Shown one piece after another: positions 11,067 through 20,638 of a stretch of DNA of 64,000 nt. Numbering within the stretch: the stretch's first letter is position 1; every line of letters starts with the position of its first letter. Below the pieces are notes generated by a model that was not told the origin of the DNA, searched no databases, and saw nothing but the letters and a program-made list of their open reading frames with translations. The DNA is from Terriglobia bacterium (GTDB lineage: Bacteria > Acidobacteriota > Terriglobia > Terriglobales > Acidobacteriaceae): the NCBI GenBank assembly GCA_020073465.1, contig JAIQFC010000015.1, positions 62,001-126,000 of the forward strand. The letters are read 5' to 3'. Position numbers and translations under genes: made by a program.

Positions 11067-11247
11067 GAAAAGTGTGAACAGGCCCGAACGATACCGGAAA
11101 GGCCTGGAGACATCAGAACCCAGATTTCTAGTTTTTCACAGCTGGGAGACTGGGGGCAAGCCGCTAAGCTGACTTTCGAAGCCGGCCTCCCCAACATAGT
11201 TTCCAGCCATCGCTCTCAGGTATCATGAAGTCAGCTCTCCCTGAGAA

Positions 11248-12054
11248 ATGATCAACGGCAAACGCATTGCGGTCGTCATGCCCGCTTACAACGCGGAGAA
11301 GACGCTCGAAGTGACGGTCGGAGAACTGCCGGATCTCGTTGACATCCGCATCCTCGTCGACGACCACAGTTCCGACGCCACCGTCGATCTCGCGCACCGC
11401 CTCGGGCTGCACGTCTTCCAGCACGACCGCAACTACGGCTACGGGCGCAACCAGCAAACCTGCTACCGCGAGGCTCTGGCCGCGGGCGCCGACGTTGTGA
11501 TCATGCTTCACCCCGACTACCAGTACACGCCGCTGCTGGTGACGGCCCTGGCCAGCATGGTGGCCCACGATGTCTACGATGTGGTGCTGGGCTCGCGCAT
11601 CATTGGCGGGACGGCATTAAGAGGCGGGATGCCGCTCTACAAATATGTCGCCAACCGTCTGCTCACCGCGTTCGAAAATATCTTCCTGGGTGTGAAGCTC
11701 TCCGAATACCACACCGGATATCGCGCCTTCAGCCGCAAAGTTCTGCTGGAGTTGCCGCTGCTCGAAAATTCAGACGACTTCGTCTTCGACAACCAGATGC
11801 TGGCGCAGTGCGTCCACTTCGGCTTTCGCATCGGGGAAGTGTCGTGCCCTACGAAGTACTTCGAAGAGGCCTCATCGATCAACTTCCGCCGCAGCGTGAA
11901 ATATGGCTTCGGTGTGTTGGGCACAACCCTGACATTTGCCCTGCAGAGAATCGGGCTCGTCCACCTGCGCCGTTTCAGCGACAAGGGCCGAAAACTCGAC
12001 CCCGGCTATCCCACCTACTACGCGCGGAGCACGGAGAGTGCAAGGTCCGCGTAA
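11248..12054 (+). CDS. Family 2 glycosyltransferase (dolichyl-phosphate-mannose synthase-like)
   Basis: 268 residues with a GT-A fold: [16 protein letters not shown] at the N-terminus, the [13 protein letters not shown] nucleotide-binding segment, a metal-site region around HPDYQYTP and a conserved GSRIIGG loop. The sequence resembles bacterial DPM1-like enzymes that transfer a sugar from a nucleotide donor to a lipid or glycan acceptor at the inner face of the membrane. The [13 protein letters not shown] segment is typical. No transmembrane helix is evident except a weak hydrophobic stretch near the C-terminus ([17 protein letters not shown]). It converges on a polytopic membrane protein 15 bases away, so the two are not in one operon. 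Donor and acceptor unknown. Confidence 0.88.
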   Translation: MINGKRIAVVMPAYNAEKTLEVTVGELPDLVDIRILVDDHSSDATVDLAHRLGLHVFQHDRNYGYGRNQQTCYREALAAGADVVIMLHPDYQYTPLLVTALASMVAHDVYDVVLGSRIIGGTALRGGMPLYKYVANRLLTAFENIFLGVKLSEYHTGYRAFSRKVLLELPLLENSDDFVFDNQMLAQCVHFGFRIGEVSCPTKYFEEASSINFRRSVKYGFGVLGTTLTFALQRIGLVHLRRFSDKGRKLDPGYPTYYARSTESARSA

Positions 12055-12069
12055 CCAAGGCAACCACAC

Positions 12070-13515
12070 TCAGGGCAAGCGGCAGACCCGCACTGTAGCG
12101 TTCTGGTAGGGACACTCCAAACCTTGGACGCCCGGCTGCTGCACAACAATCCAACCCACACCGTACCGCTCTCTCAGACGCAGAAAGTCCGGGGTGTGAA
12201 AGCTCTTCCAGCCGCGGAGCGCCTGGAATTGTTCCCACCACGTTTCCGCCAGCGGAGGAAACATGCTGACGGCTCCGCTGTCCTTATTCACATCGACGGT
12301 TCTGCTTCTCAGTGCCAGGCAGCGGAATCCGACCGTGTCTTCCCCGGAGATTCGCATGTAGTAAGGATCGATCGAGAAGACTGCATTCTCCGGCGTGTTT
12401 TCGCGGATCCAGACGAAGGCCTGTGCCCAGGGATTCTTTGGGGGCACTCCCGGCAGTTCGATGTGAGCACTAGCCGGAAACAGAGACCGCTGCGCCGCGA
12501 ACATTCCAACGCCCAGGGGCACGAAAAGCACGAGCCAGCGCCAGAATCGAGACTCCAGTACATACTCGCCCAGCAGTCCTCCCGCCATGAGGAACGTCAG
12601 GATGTAGAGCAGGTGAAGGCTGCGCATGGGCTGTAGACGGGCCAAGGCTTCAAAGGATTTTGGGATCGAGAAAAGCAGCGCCGCCGCAAAATACGCCAGA
12701 TCGTAGAAGATCAGCGCACGGCACATTCTTTCCATTGCTCGCCATTGCCGAACCCAGGCGATGCGGCCAAACCACCACAGCAGCCCCACCGGAGCGAGGA
12801 TTCCGAGCCACTCATACCACGCCCAACGCAGGACGTAGTGCGCAGAGTGAAACTGTACGGCCTCGTGGTAAGCCGGAGTCGCCGCAGAAAAAAGGGCGCC
12901 TAGTGGCAGCAGGAAAGCCATCGCGGCATTCGAGACGACGGGCGTCTCTGGTGCTGGACGCCTCTCGAGTCTTTCCATAGCCGCCAGCAGAAGGCAGAAG
13001 GAAATCGTGTACATCGGCATCAGCGGGTGCACGCTGAGCGCGAATGCCAGCCAGAGCCCGGCTCGCAGATATTTCTTCTCGACGATTCGAATGATCGCGA
13101 AGACGCAGGCAAACGCAGAAAGATTCCGCGGATTCAGATACTGATCCACGATGTACAGATCGGTCCCGGCGACCGGCAAGGTCAGCAGAGCCGCAACCAG
13201 CGTAACCCCCGCCCACCGCGCCCTGGGATTCGGAAAGCACCGGCCACTCAACTCCCAGCAAGCCAGAAGAAAGAAGAAAATCGAGAGCAAGTGCCATAGG
13301 AATAGCCCCGCCTCAAACGGCAGATGCAGCGCCTGAAGCGAGAGCGCAATGAGGTTGGGGAAGAATGTCAGGTTGGCGTGTGAGCCAAAGAACTCCTGCC
13401 CGGCAGGAAACAATTCCGGATGCAGAATCCTTTCCACGCCCGGCAGGTAGATCTCCGCATCCTCGGCGAAGGGATGGTACCCATGCACCAGCAGCGCGCC
13501 CGCTGTCAGCGCCAA
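12070..13515 (-). CDS. Polytopic membrane protein of unknown function
   Basis: At least 481 residues with about ten hydrophobic helices and an HGYHPFAEDAEIYLPGVERI motif after the first helix, followed by a soluble C-terminal part (after about residue 360) with FVWIRENTPENAVFSIDP. The overall pattern resembles lipid-linked glycosyltransferase/mannosyltransferase-type membrane proteins found in Acidobacteria, with acidic residues in the first periplasmic loop, but the family is not recognised with certainty. Start is unclear: the only good start in frame is a TTG at 13515, which cuts into the first helix; the frame stays open for about 70 more bases upstream without an ATG or GTG. Confidence 0.7.
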   Translation of the reverse strand: MALTAGALLVHGYHPFAEDAEIYLPGVERILHPELFPAGQEFFGSHANLTFFPNLIALSLQALHLPFEAGLFLWHLLSIFFFLLACWELSGRCFPNPRARWAGVTLVAALLTLPVAGTDLYIVDQYLNPRNLSAFACVFAIIRIVEKKYLRAGLWLAFALSVHPLMPMYTISFCLLLAAMERLERRPAPETPVVSNAAMAFLLPLGALFSAATPAYHEAVQFHSAHYVLRWAWYEWLGILAPVGLLWWFGRIAWVRQWRAMERMCRALIFYDLAYFAAALLFSIPKSFEALARLQPMRSLHLLYILTFLMAGGLLGEYVLESRFWRWLVLFVPLGVGMFAAQRSLFPASAHIELPGVPPKNPWAQAFVWIRENTPENAVFSIDPYYMRISGEDTVGFRCLALRSRTVDVNKDSGAVSMFPPLAETWWEQFQALRGWKSFHTPDFLRLRERYGVGWIVVQQPGVQGLECPYQNATVRVCRLP

Positions 13516-13594
13516 AAGAATGAGTGCGGTCTTGTGGTTCTTAGCGGAGATTCTGCCCCCTTTTGACTCTCTGAAGCCCGGTTACCCGGCCTCT

Positions 13595-13682
13595 AGTGAT
13601 CAGTGCCCAGTGGCCAGCGTGCAAACCACAAGTCGTTTCCGATCGGTACTGGCCACTGACCACTGCCCTTGGCCACTGATTA
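13595..13682. repeat. Intergenic word-repeat hairpin, CAGTGGCC family
   Basis: Left arm 13597-13619 (TCAGTGCCCAGTGGCCAG words) and right arm 13647-13681 (ACTGGCCACTGACCACTG words, ending GGCCACTGATTA) are inverted copies of the same short word repeated two to three times, around a unique 27-base spacer. It lies between a minus-strand and a plus-strand gene, so here it sits in both 5' regions. Same architecture as the other word repeats in this window but a different word. Confidence 0.7.
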
Positions 13683-13725
13683 CCTTGCCAGTCCCCCCGG
13701 CGCGACGTAGCATCTAACTGAAAGC

Positions 13726-14970
13726 ATGAGCACTGCCACCACCACCGGAACGCGGCCTCGCACGGGAATGGCTCTAGGCGAGATTATCAGTTTCGCCTAC
13801 GACACATTCTGCAGCAACAAGGTGCGCTTTATCTTAACCGCGCTGGGAATGGTCATCGGCACGGCTTCGCTGATCCTGGTGGTGACCATCGGCATGACCG
13901 GTCGCCAGTACGTTCTCAGCCAGATTCAGGCTATCGGCACCAACGAAGTCTGGGCGGAATACCTCGGTGGCGCACCCCACATCAGCAATTCCAACCCGGA
14001 CCCGCTGACCATTGAGGATCTGCAGGCGGTGAAGCAGGGGGTCCCCGGTGTTGCGGCCTCTTCTCCTGTGGTCCAACTTTCCGATCGCGTTCCTGTGGGC
14101 AACGGCAAAGAAAAGGACGTCACGATTCTCGGCGTGTACCCTGAGTACCAGGGTGTACGGAATCTCGTGATTCCCACCGGCCGTTTTTTCGACGAGGAAG
14201 ACTCGCAAGCCCACAACAAGGTTGGCGTGATCACCGAGAAAATGGCGATCGAAGTTTACGGCTCGCCGCAGGCAGCGGTCGGAAAGATCCTCAAGCTGAC
14301 CGGACTCCCCTTCACCATCATCGGCACGTTCAAGGAGCGGGTCGAAACCTTCGGCCAGTCGGAAATCGTGGACAACACCATGTTGATCCCCTACTCGGTC
14401 AGCCGTTATTTCATGGAGATTCCTACAGTCAAGCTTCTCTATTTCTCCATGGCGGACCCGGCGATGGTGATCTCGGCCAGCGCGCAGATCAAGCGCATTC
14501 TGCAGTCGCGCCACCGCGCCGAATCGGTCTACAACGTGTCGAACCTCACCGCGTTGCTGGCGATGGCGGACCGAATTGCCACCGGCCTGACCTGGGTGCT
14601 TCTTCTGATTTCGATGGTTACTCTGCTGGTCAGCGGGATTGGCATCATGAATATCATGCTAGCGACGGTTACCTCGCGCATCCGCGAGATCGGAGTCCGC
14701 AAGGCCATCGGCGCCACCAACCGCGAGATTCGCTTCCAGTTTCTGGCCGAGGCCATCCTGATCTCGCTCATCGGCGGCATCGCCGGCATCGTGATCGGCC
14801 TGGCGATTCCCTACTCAGTCCGCTTCCTCACCGAATACCGCATTCCGATCTCAGGATTGTCCGCGATCATCGCGATTCTGGTCTCGTCCGTAGTCGGTGT
14901 GATCTTCGGAACCGTCCCCGCCACCCGCGCCGCGCAACTCGATCCGGTGGAGAGCCTGCGCTACGAATGA
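13726..14970 (+). CDS. ABC transporter permease, FtsX/MacB type
   Basis: 414 residues: a cytoplasmic N-terminus with a helix at about 40-62 (FILTALGMVIGTASLILVVT), a MacB-type periplasmic core domain at about 65-270, and three C-terminal helices (near 290, 340 and 380) around the FtsX motif MNIMLATVTSRIREIGVRKA. Such permeases form tripartite export or mechanotransmission complexes with an ATPase of the LolD/MacB class and often a HlyD adaptor. No ATPase or adaptor gene is adjacent, and a strong terminator follows, so the gene appears to be a single-gene unit that needs a partner encoded elsewhere. Substrate unknown. Confidence 0.9.
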   Translation: MSTATTTGTRPRTGMALGEIISFAYDTFCSNKVRFILTALGMVIGTASLILVVTIGMTGRQYVLSQIQAIGTNEVWAEYLGGAPHISNSNPDPLTIEDLQAVKQGVPGVAASSPVVQLSDRVPVGNGKEKDVTILGVYPEYQGVRNLVIPTGRFFDEEDSQAHNKVGVITEKMAIEVYGSPQAAVGKILKLTGLPFTIIGTFKERVETFGQSEIVDNTMLIPYSVSRYFMEIPTVKLLYFSMADPAMVISASAQIKRILQSRHRAESVYNVSNLTALLAMADRIATGLTWVLLLISMVTLLVSGIGIMNIMLATVTSRIREIGVRKAIGATNREIRFQFLAEAILISLIGGIAGIVIGLAIPYSVRFLTEYRIPISGLSAIIAILVSSVVGVIFGTVPATRAAQLDPVESLRYE

Positions 14971-15029
14971 GCTGTGGACTTTCGGGGCTGGGCTGGATGT
15001 AAATTACGGGGGACGACCGCAAACACCAC

Positions 15030-15060
15030 AAAGCCGGGCTGGTTGGCCCGGCTTTCTTTT
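15030..15060 (+). terminator. Rho-independent terminator of the permease gene
   Basis: Perfect 10-base-pair stem (AAAGCCGGGC at 15030-15039, GCCCGGCTTT at 15046-15055) with a 6-base loop followed by CTTTT, 60 bases after the permease stop codon. Confidence 0.88.
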
Positions 15061-15168
15061 CGTGGAACTGGTTCGCTCAATCTTGTTTCGATTGTCGACC
15101 CAGAATGTCTTAGGCGACTCTGGGTGGTGTGCAACCGTTACATCCCATCACCGGCTTCCATCGCCTAC

Positions 15169-15405
15169 TTACATAACCAGGGCCAGATTCTCCAATTCAT
15201 GCTGCAGAACGGGCAGGGCGCATCCGGCCATTTCCACGCGGCTGGCGGCGTCCAGGGCCGCTTTCGGGGAAACCCCGTAACCACGGCCCATCAAGAATAC
15301 CTGTAGCAGCTCGGCGGCCTCGTAAGAGTCGATCATGCCACTCTGCAGCAGATCGCTCCGCAATGCCGTTAGCTCGGTCACCGTAAATCTGTCTTTGTCT
15401 TGCAT
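15169..15405 (-). CDS. Small hypothetical protein
   Basis: 78 residues, beginning MQDKDRFTVTELTALRSDLLQ. The start is decided by a strong GGAGGT 10 bases upstream of the ATG at 15403-15405; the ATG three codons earlier would sit only 1-2 bases from that site. The protein is acidic and probably all-helical (SYEAAELLQVFLMGRGYGVS, PKAALDAASRVEMAG), with no transmembrane helix, no cysteine pair and no recognised domain. It is transcribed alone, convergent with the permease unit. Confidence 0.7.
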   Translation of the reverse strand: MQDKDRFTVTELTALRSDLLQSGMIDSYEAAELLQVFLMGRGYGVSPKAALDAASRVEMAGCALPVLQHELENLALVM

Positions 15406-15460
15406 GGCCGTCATCACCTCCGACTCCGACCTTGTTACGCCTTGCCCTATTAGACTCATC

Positions 15461-15499
15461 GGCAGCTATACAAGTTGCATGCAATTAAGCTGCCTTTTT
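15461..15499 (+). other. Nested palindrome followed by T-run (possible terminator)
   Basis: GGCAGCT (15461-15467) pairs with AGCTGCC (15488-15494), enclosing a perfect TTGCATGCAA palindrome (15475-15484), followed by TTTTT on the plus strand. It lies in the upstream region of the minus-strand 78-residue gene. It may act as a terminator for plus-strand readthrough or as a regulator site; neither is proven. Confidence 0.35.
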
Positions 15500-15959
15500 C
15501 CTCACCGGCTCTGTCCGTGATCCGAAAAGTTCGTTACATTGATTAACCCCTGTGATTATCGGAAGTTGCAGGCAACCCCGCGGCCCAGGACCCACTTCGG
15601 GAGGTCTCTTTGGTACCCTCCGTGGTCTCAAAACTGACACGTTGTGTCGTTTCCGAACAGTGCAGAATGGGTGAAGTAACCATTACCTCGTGCCGGGATG
15701 CTACTCCGCGGAAGTTTCAGGGCCGTGAAAACCGCGTCAGAACTGCATCCGCGGCCTGAGGTTTTCTCGTAATCCGGCGGCATATTGAGGGCTTTCCGAG
15801 CAACTTCTCCCATTCGAATGCCGCCATTTTTCTGAGCCGCAGCCTGCGAGTCGGTATAGAATGTCCGAAGCTCGACAGTCGGAAGACCCCCGGGTACCTC
15901 TCCCAAGCAGCACCTACAAAACAAAGACCTTGTCTAGAGTTGTCGCTAGTGGAGCGTCT
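15500..15959. other. Intergenic region, no gene seen
   Basis: Roughly 460 bases upstream of the phosphoesterase. The open frames here on the minus strand (15628-15924, 15717-16436) lack protein-like features. A small inverted repeat GACAC-GTT-GTGTC is at 15636-15648. Nothing else is supported. Confidence 0.4.
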
Positions 15960-17897
15960 ATGAAGCTCATGAGTCTGCGGGTTCGCGGGTCGCACCTTGC
16001 GGCCGGTCTCGCCACCATCGCTTTTGCGGTGCCTTTCTGCGCACAGACTGTCCCGATTCTGCCCCAGCCGGTTCCGATTAAGCACATCGTTTTCATCGTC
16101 AAGGAGAACCGGAGCTTCGATAACTACTTTGGAACGTTCCCCGGTGCCAATGGCGCCACAAGCGGAACCCTCTCCAACGGCCAAGTGATGGCCCTCGGGC
16201 ACACACCCGACCAGTCTCGGGATATTGGCCACGACTGGTATTCGGCGATCGAGGTGATCGATAGCGGGAAGATGGACCGGTTTGATCTCAACTACTCGTC
16301 TAACCAGGGTGGGGACTATCTGGCCTACAGCCAGCTGACCCAGGCCGACATTCCCAACTATTTCACCTATGCCAAGACTTTCGTGCTGGCCGACCACATG
16401 TATTCCTCCGAGCACGGTCCCAGCCTGCCGAACCACCTCTACACCATCGCTGCCAGCGCCAACGGCGTGATCAGTGTTCCTGACATCGACTCACCGAACT
16501 ACTCCTGGGGTTGTGACACCGATGTTGCGATGACCGTGCAGGTTATCGATCCCCTGGGCAACATCACCAACCAACCCCCCTGCTTCGATTTCCAGACGCT
16601 GGGCGACCAGATGGACAGCGCCGGAGTCGGGTGGAAGTACTACGCGCCACAGTTCGGTCAGCGGGGATACACGTTTTCGGTTTACAACAACGTCCGGCAC
16701 ATCCGCTACGGCAGCGATTGGACGAGCAATGTCGTGCCCGAAGCGCAGTTTATCGCCGATGCCCTGGCCGGAAACCTGCCCTCGGTGAGCTGGCTGGTCA
16801 CCGGCATTGCCAGCGAGCACCCTCCGAACAGCACCTGCTATGGCGAAAACTGGACGGTGAACCAGGTAAACGCGGTGATGCAGGGGCCAGACTGGCCGAG
16901 CACTGCAATCTTCATCATGTGGGACGATTTCGGCGGCTTCTACGACCACGTCGCGCCGCCCCAGATCGATCAATTCGGACTTGGTCCGCGCGTGCCGTTG
17001 CTGATTATTTCTCCCTACGCGAAGCCGGGATACATCTCTCATAAGCGCTATGAGGGTTCCACCATCCTGAAGTTCATGGAGGAGGTCTTCAAGATTCCCT
17101 CTCTCGGGTTGCGCGACGCCACGGCCAACGACCCGGTGGATAGCTTCAACTTTTCCCAAACACCTCTGCCGCCCCTGGTTCTTTCCACCCACCCCTGCCC
17201 GCTGGTCAACAGCAGCGCTCAGTTCGGACAGCAGTTGCTCAAGACCTCGGTTACCAACACGGTGAAGGTCTTCAATCCTCATACGACCACGATGAATGTG
17301 TCGTCGACCAAGGTTACGGCGGGAGACTTTACTATTTCTGGTTGCTCCGGCGCCAAGGTTAAGCCGGCAGATACTTGCTCGCTGAATATCACGTTTGTAC
17401 CTACCGCACTGGGGCCTCGGAGTGCGACGGTTACAGTGACGGACGATGATGCCAGTAGTCCACAGACGGTTGCGGTCACGGGAATCGGCTCGGGGGTTAA
17501 GACTTCGGATCGAGTGCTTTTCACCAACCCGCAAGTGATTGGGACCACCACCAGCATGGTGTTCACAATCACCAACACCAACGCCACGCCGCTGTCCATT
17601 ACCTCGATCAGCGAGGTGGGGGAGGACTTTACCCAGACGAATAACTGCCCGGCGTCGTTGGCGGCAAATGCGAACTGCAAAGTGACGGTGAACTTCACTC
17701 CGATCACCGCCGGACCGCGCTGGGGTCAGCTCACCATGGTGGATAGCGACCCGGGGAGCCCGCATCTGACACGGCTGGTTGGGACGGGAGTGAAGGCAGG
17801 AACGGCTCCTCCAGTACTGGCTCCGCCGAACGTGGAGCAACCGACCCATCTGGACGAGGATGACATCGCCGCGGCGAAGGACGACGATGACGACTAG
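15960..17897 (+). CDS. Secreted phosphoesterase (phospholipase C / AcpA superfamily) with C-terminal ASH-like domains
   Basis: 645 residues. The ATG at 15960 has GGAG 7 bases upstream and gives a signal peptide cleaved near VPFCAQT. Residues 40-420 form the bacterial phosphoesterase domain: [11 protein letters not shown] at 48-58, [24 protein letters not shown] and [14 protein letters not shown], matching phospholipase C and acid phosphatase AcpA. From about 440 to 620 there are two Ig-like choice-of-anchor D/ASPM-SPD-2-Hydin repeats ([19 protein letters not shown] and [19 protein letters not shown] starts; [21 protein letters not shown]). The tail ends in a run of Asp residues. Likely hydrolyses phosphate esters outside the cytoplasm; phospholipid versus other substrate cannot be decided. 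Confidence 0.9.
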   Translation: MKLMSLRVRGSHLAAGLATIAFAVPFCAQTVPILPQPVPIKHIVFIVKENRSFDNYFGTFPGANGATSGTLSNGQVMALGHTPDQSRDIGHDWYSAIEVIDSGKMDRFDLNYSSNQGGDYLAYSQLTQADIPNYFTYAKTFVLADHMYSSEHGPSLPNHLYTIAASANGVISVPDIDSPNYSWGCDTDVAMTVQVIDPLGNITNQPPCFDFQTLGDQMDSAGVGWKYYAPQFGQRGYTFSVYNNVRHIRYGSDWTSNVVPEAQFIADALAGNLPSVSWLVTGIASEHPPNSTCYGENWTVNQVNAVMQGPDWPSTAIFIMWDDFGGFYDHVAPPQIDQFGLGPRVPLLIISPYAKPGYISHKRYEGSTILKFMEEVFKIPSLGLRDATANDPVDSFNFSQTPLPPLVLSTHPCPLVNSSAQFGQQLLKTSVTNTVKVFNPHTTTMNVSSTKVTAGDFTISGCSGAKVKPADTCSLNITFVPTALGPRSATVTVTDDDASSPQTVAVTGIGSGVKTSDRVLFTNPQVIGTTTSMVFTITNTNATPLSITSISEVGEDFTQTNNCPASLAANANCKVTVNFTPITAGPRWGQLTMVDSDPGSPHLTRLVGTGVKAGTAPPVLAPPNVEQPTHLDEDDIAAAKDDDDD

Positions 17898-17966
17898 CCA
17901 CAACCGAACATCTCCAGGCGCGCCTTCACCATAGGCTCGGCCCGAGATCTTGATTGAGCTTCAGCC

Positions 17967-18395
17967 CTACGCGGGTACCAGCATCTTCTGTTGGGCCTGG
18001 GCGGCCAGGCTCTCGAACTGGGAGTGCTCCAGGCAGAGAGCATGCTGGCCAAACCGGGCCTCTTTTCCCACCACATGCCAGTAGGGCATCCAGCAGAACT
18101 GCTTGCTCTCGCCCGCCCCCTGCAGCACGACCAGAAACGGATACAGGGTGACTTCCTCTTCGTCCTCGCCGAGCCAGGATTCCAGCTTATCGGGAAGGAA
18201 GGCGTGCACCACCTTGAAGTCTCCGTCGCCTACGCCCAGTTGGAAGTCCAGGGTGATATGCAACTCCCGGGCACTGCCGCATGCAGGGCAGTTTTCCGGC
18301 GCCGCTTTCGAAAAGTCGTACAGCGTGTCGAATAACCGCAGGTGGGTCGAATACTTCTTATGACATTGCGGGCAGTATAAGCATTGTGCGGCCAC
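17967..18395 (-). CDS. CpXC-type zinc-ribbon protein
   Basis: 142 residues. CPQCHKKY at about 8-15 and CPACGSAR near 37-44 provide four Cys for a zinc ribbon, as in CpXC-domain proteins. The rest is a beta-rich domain (ELHITLDFQLGVGDGDFK) without known catalytic residues. It is followed upstream on the same strand by a Trm112-like protein, another small zinc ribbon, about 66 bases away. Function unknown. Confidence 0.7.
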   Translation of the reverse strand: MAAQCLYCPQCHKKYSTHLRLFDTLYDFSKAAPENCPACGSARELHITLDFQLGVGDGDFKVVHAFLPDKLESWLGEDEEEVTLYPFLVVLQGAGESKQFCWMPYWHVVGKEARFGQHALCLEHSQFESLAAQAQQKMLVPA

Positions 18396-18461
18396 GTCTG
18401 AACCTCCCTTTCCGGAAACCCAGATTCAGCCGGACGAGAGCGCCGAACGAAACGTATAAAA

Positions 18462-18632
18462 CTATGAAGCCTCGACCGTCGCCTCATCGATGAGCATGAT
18501 GGGGATGTCGTCTTTCACCGCATACACCCGGCGGCACTGCTTGCATTTCAAACTCTCCGGGTTCTGGCGGTACTCGAGCGGCTGCTTACACGCCGGGCAT
18601 ACCAGGATTTCCAGCAAATCTTTGGCAACCAT
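18462..18632 (-). CDS. Trm112/YcaR family small zinc-ribbon protein
   Basis: 56 residues beginning MVAKDLLEILVCPACKQPL, with LKCKQCRRVYAVKDDIPIMLIDEA at the end. The two CxxC pairs and the VYAVKDDIPIML signature match the Trm112/UPF0434 family, whose eukaryotic member activates methyltransferases; the bacterial role is not established. The start at 18632 matches family length; the frame stays open upstream but without family sequence, and no good ribosome site is visible. Confidence 0.85.
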   Translation of the reverse strand: MVAKDLLEILVCPACKQPLEYRQNPESLKCKQCRRVYAVKDDIPIMLIDEATVEAS

Positions 18633-18690
18633 GATCAGGCATTGTACGACACGGCCGCGAAGGCGGACTGTGACCGGGCTCACAATCCAT

Positions 18691-18817
18691 TTCACCACGG
18701 AGTCACGGAGTCACGGAGAAACCTAACTGCGTGGAAGTACGATCCAGCATTTGTCTCGCGGCACAGAACCCGATGGCTCTTTGCCTTTCTCCGTGTCTCA
18801 GTGCCTCCGTGGTGAAT
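18691..18817. repeat. Intergenic word-repeat hairpin, CACGGAG family
   Basis: Left arm 18693-18722 consists of CACGGAGT words (CACGGAGTCACGGAGTCACGG) and right arm 18786-18817 of the inverted words (CTCCGTGTCTCAGTGCCTCC), both flanked by TTCACCA/TGGTGAA. The 64-base spacer is unique. It separates the divergent Trm112-like gene and folD. Confidence 0.75.
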
Positions 18818-18903
18818 GAATGTTCAATTCCTCGGCGCGCTCGGCGGCCTCGGCGGTGTAAGATTTTGTAGCCGAAGCCCGAAAGCTGAAGCCCGGAGCC
18901 CGA

Positions 18904-19845
18904 ATGCCCGCCACTATTCTTGACGGCACCAAGATCGCAAACGACATACGCGGCGAAGTCGCGGCGGAAGTCGCGGCCATGGCCGCCGCCGGAGTGCGCC
19001 CGGGTCTCGCCGTGGTCCTCGTCGGGCACAATCCTGCGTCGGAGATTTACGTTCGCGGCAAGGTCAAAGCCTGTGAAGAAGTTGGCGTCTACAGCGAAAA
19101 GCACACGCCGTCAGAAGCCGCCACCACCTCCGAACTGCTCCGGTTGGTGGAAGATCTGAACCGGCGCGATGAGATCGATGGCATCCTGGTGCAGCTTCCG
19201 CTGCCCGCGCACGTGGACTCGAAAACAGTGCTGATGGCAGTTGATCCAGCCAAAGATGTCGACGGCTTCCATCCCGTCAACGTTGGTTTTCTCTCCACGC
19301 AGCGGCCCGGGCTGGTACCCTGCACGCCGGCGGGCGTGATGGAAATCCTGAAGCGCAGCAACATCGCGATCGCCGGGCAGGAAGCGGTGGTCATTGGCCG
19401 CAGTGACATCGTGGGCAAGCCTGTTGCCATGTTGCTCACCAACGCCAATGCCACGGTTACGGTCTGTCATTCGAAAACGCACGACCTCCCCGGGGTCTGC
19501 CGCCGCGCCGACATTCTCGTGGCTGCGATCGGGCGCGCGGGCATGATCACGCGGGAATTCGTCAAACCCGGCGCAACCGTGATTGACGTTGGCATGAACA
19601 AAGTGTCCGATCTGCCAGAATTCCAACGCCTTTTTGCGGGCAACGCGAAGCGTGAAGAGACCTTCCGGGCGAGAGGCTCAACCTTGGTAGGCGATGTCCA
19701 TCCAGAGGTCGCCGAAGTCGCAGGCGCGATTACGCCGGTGCCCGGCGGAGTCGGGCCGCTCACCATCGCCATGCTGATGTTCAACACGGTAAAAGCAGCC
19801 AAGATGCGTCGGGGCAGCAATGTGCCGGAGTTTGCTGGCAAGTGA
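18904..19845 (+). CDS. folD: Bifunctional methylenetetrahydrofolate dehydrogenase / cyclohydrolase
   Basis: Cytoplasmic one-carbon enzyme that oxidises 5,10-methylene-THF with NADP+ and hydrolyses methenyl-THF to 10-formyl-THF. 313 residues, slightly longer than E. coli FolD because of an insert near EFQRLFAGNAKREETFRARG and a short tail. Catalytic Y-x-x-x-K is in SEIYVRGKVKAC, the substrate loop in DGILVQLPLP, the cofactor segment in VIGRSDIVGKPVA and the C-terminal signature in TPVPGGVGPLTIAML. The ATG at 18904 is preceded by GAGCCCGA rather than a strong ribosome site; a degenerate GAAGCCCGAAAGCTG word repeat sits just upstream. Confidence 0.96.
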   Translation: MPATILDGTKIANDIRGEVAAEVAAMAAAGVRPGLAVVLVGHNPASEIYVRGKVKACEEVGVYSEKHTPSEAATTSELLRLVEDLNRRDEIDGILVQLPLPAHVDSKTVLMAVDPAKDVDGFHPVNVGFLSTQRPGLVPCTPAGVMEILKRSNIAIAGQEAVVIGRSDIVGKPVAMLLTNANATVTVCHSKTHDLPGVCRRADILVAAIGRAGMITREFVKPGATVIDVGMNKVSDLPEFQRLFAGNAKREETFRARGSTLVGDVHPEVAEVAGAITPVPGGVGPLTIAMLMFNTVKAAKMRRGSNVPEFAGK

Positions 19846-19852
19846 AAGGCTA

Positions 19853-19962
19853 TTCACAACAGAGACAACCCTTGGCTGCGCTCGGGGCAGGCTCCGACGC
19901 AGAGAAACCCAAAGAAAGGGGAAAAGGGTTTTCTCCGTGTCTCTGTGTCTCCGTGGTAAACG
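19853..19962. repeat. Word-repeat element, eroded CACGGAG family
   Basis: Second copy of the family seen at 18691-18817. The right arm 19928-19962 (TTTTCTCCGTGTCTCTGTGT then CTCCGTGGTAAAC) is well kept; the left arm (TTCACAACAGAGACAACCC and GCAGAGAAACCC) is degraded and interrupted. It fills the gap between the folD stop and the coaE start. Confidence 0.6.
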
Positions 19963-19981
19963 TCCTTTCTGGGGAGGCAGC

Positions 19982-20638
19982 TTGCTGAGAGTCGGTCTCA
20001 CTGGCGGCATTGGCTCCGGCAAATCGGCAGTCGGAGAGATGTTCGTCGCCTTGGGCGCACACCTGGCGCAGGCGGATCGCATTGCTCACGAACTGATGCG
20101 GCCTGGCGAGGCCGTGTACAACAAAGTCGTCGGCCACTTCGGCCGAAGCATTCTGAATCCCGATGGAAGCCTGAGCCGGGAAAAGTTGGCCGAGCTCGCC
20201 TTTGGAGTACACGCAGATTCGCCGGGAAGTCAGGTCTCGCGGAACTCCCGCATCGAAGAACTGAACCGGATCGTGCATCCTGCCGTCATTCGCAGCCAGG
20301 AAGAATGGATGGAGCAAATCGGCCGCCAGGATCCCAACGCGGTCACAATCGTAGAGGCCGCTCTCATTCTGGAGGCCGGGGTAGCGAAGCGCTTCGACCG
20401 CCTCATCGTGGTTACGTGCAACGAAGAGGCTCGAGTCGCACGTTTCGCGGCCCGCCAGAAGCTCGAGCTTGATGCCGCCCGGAAGGAGGTCGCCCGACGA
20501 ATGGCGGCACAACTTCCCGAAGCCGAAAAAATCAAAGTAGCCGATTACGTGATCGACAACTCCGGCTCGCTGGACGCGACGAAGGAGCAAGTGAGGCGAG
20601 TCTGGGAGAGTCTGCGGTCGGAAGCCAGCAAGTCCTGA
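19982..20638 (+). CDS. coaE: Dephospho-CoA kinase
   Basis: Last step of coenzyme A synthesis: ATP-dependent phosphorylation of the 3'-hydroxyl of dephospho-CoA. 218 residues starting at a TTG (19982) with GGGGAGG 4 bases upstream; the protein then begins MLRVGLTGGIGSGKSAV, placing the P-loop at residues 8-15 as in all CoaE. The conserved ADRIAHELM, IVHPAVI and IVEAALILEAG segments are present. Longer in-frame starts run through the word repeat and into folD and are not credible. It lies in the same direction as folD, so co-transcription is likely. Confidence 0.94.
   Translation: MLRVGLTGGIGSGKSAVGEMFVALGAHLAQADRIAHELMRPGEAVYNKVVGHFGRSILNPDGSLSREKLAELAFGVHADSPGSQVSRNSRIEELNRIVHPAVIRSQEEWMEQIGRQDPNAVTIVEAALILEAGVAKRFDRLIVVTCNEEARVARFAARQKLELDAARKEVARRMAAQLPEAEKIKVADYVIDNSGSLDATKEQVRRVWESLRSEASKS

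Noticed and set aside
16491-17903. 470-residue open frame opposite the phosphoesterase
   Set aside because: Rich in Arg, Gly and His with no domain features; a GC-content shadow of the real gene.
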